Origin: Trematomus loennbergii
Taxonomy: Eukaryota > Chordata > Actinopteri > Perciformes > Nototheniidae
Length of the DNA: 64,000 nt
Assembly: GCA_012861695.1 (NCBI GenBank)
Contig: JAAOOA010000174.1
Coordinates: 412,001 to 476,000 of the forward strand
Direction of reading: 5' to 3'
Shown: piece by piece, positions 63,974 to 64,000 of the stretch
How positions within the stretch are numbered: position 1 is the stretch's first letter
How the letters are laid out: each line of letters begins with the position of its first letter
Position numbers and translations under genes: made by a program
The notes under the pieces: model-generated
What the model saw: the letters and a program-made list of their open reading frames with translations, nothing else
Told to the model about the DNA's origin: nothing
Database searches by the model: none

Positions 63974-64000
63974 ACACTCATCTAATTTCATGTGTTGATT

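Noticed and set aside
1..64000. CRISPR array, bacterial operon or prophage
   Set aside because: The tandem repeats have no spacer pattern and genes show splice sites, teleost domain types and eukaryotic transposons.

Overview
The window is vertebrate nuclear DNA, almost certainly from a ray-finned (probably percomorph) fish. The evidence is the set of gene families: bloodthirsty-type TRIM genes with B30.2 domains, pieces of a fish NLR gene (PYRIN-like exon, LRR-end exon, B30.2 exon), and typical teleost transposons (Tc1, PIF/Harbinger, hAT, Ty3/gypsy, RTE/Rex3-like and L2/jockey-like LINEs, TTAA-flanked MITEs). There are no operons, CRISPR arrays or ribosomal RNAs, and I found no convincing tRNA gene. 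Host coding sequence is sparse and mostly broken, so this reads as a transposon-rich multigene immune cluster.

Layout. 1-2.68 kb is one copy of a segmental duplication whose other copy, at 59.85-61.28 kb, is the 3' flank of a TRIM gene; copy 1 carries a solo LTR with a perfect target duplication. 2.68-3.09 kb is a LINE RT scrap. 4.29-9.03 kb is a full-length, very young Ty3/gypsy element with an intact 1051-residue pol but a frameshifted gag. 9.63-12.66 kb is a 3.0 kb fold-back element with about 0.95 kb inverted arms and a perfect 8-bp target duplication. 12.75-13.18 kb is a TOMM20 gene fragment whose middle is a 290-bp TG/CA array. 14.1-23.84 kb is the most unusual part: a zinc-finger plus tyrosine-recombinase gene (minus strand) embedded in at least eight different satellite arrays, with a long hairpin and an inverted copy of one satellite at the far side. 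I read this as a Crypton-like or otherwise unassigned tyrosine-recombinase mobile element.

23.9-28.4 kb holds the scattered exons of a dead NLR gene with an RTE LINE, a 35-bp minisatellite and an L2-like LINE tail between them. 28.67-29.37 kb is a piggyBac-like MITE. 29.9-31.3 kb is a RING-less TRIM pseudogene. 31.5-50.0 kb is mainly PIF/Harbinger copies, nested hAT and TTAA elements, and an L2/jockey-like LINE flanked by 128-bp direct repeats. Inside this stretch, on the minus strand, is a small PB1-domain-like gene (34.96-38.1 kb) whose coding exon is split by a palindromic MITE. 51.6-54.4 kb holds a deleted Harbinger transposase and an intact Tc1 element. 55.0-59.8 kb is the best host gene, a bloodthirsty-type TRIM with a non-coding first exon, an intron carrying a retroviral solo LTR, and two single-base frameshifts in its B30.2 domain. 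61.3-63.9 kb is a set of nested palindromic MITEs, and the window ends in the last codons of a third B30.2 domain.

How it fits together: the TRIM and NLR fragments point to an expanded innate-immunity cluster that has been duplicated and then heavily invaded. Many insertions can be ordered by nesting and by target-site duplications. All calls come from reading the sequence; no database search was run.
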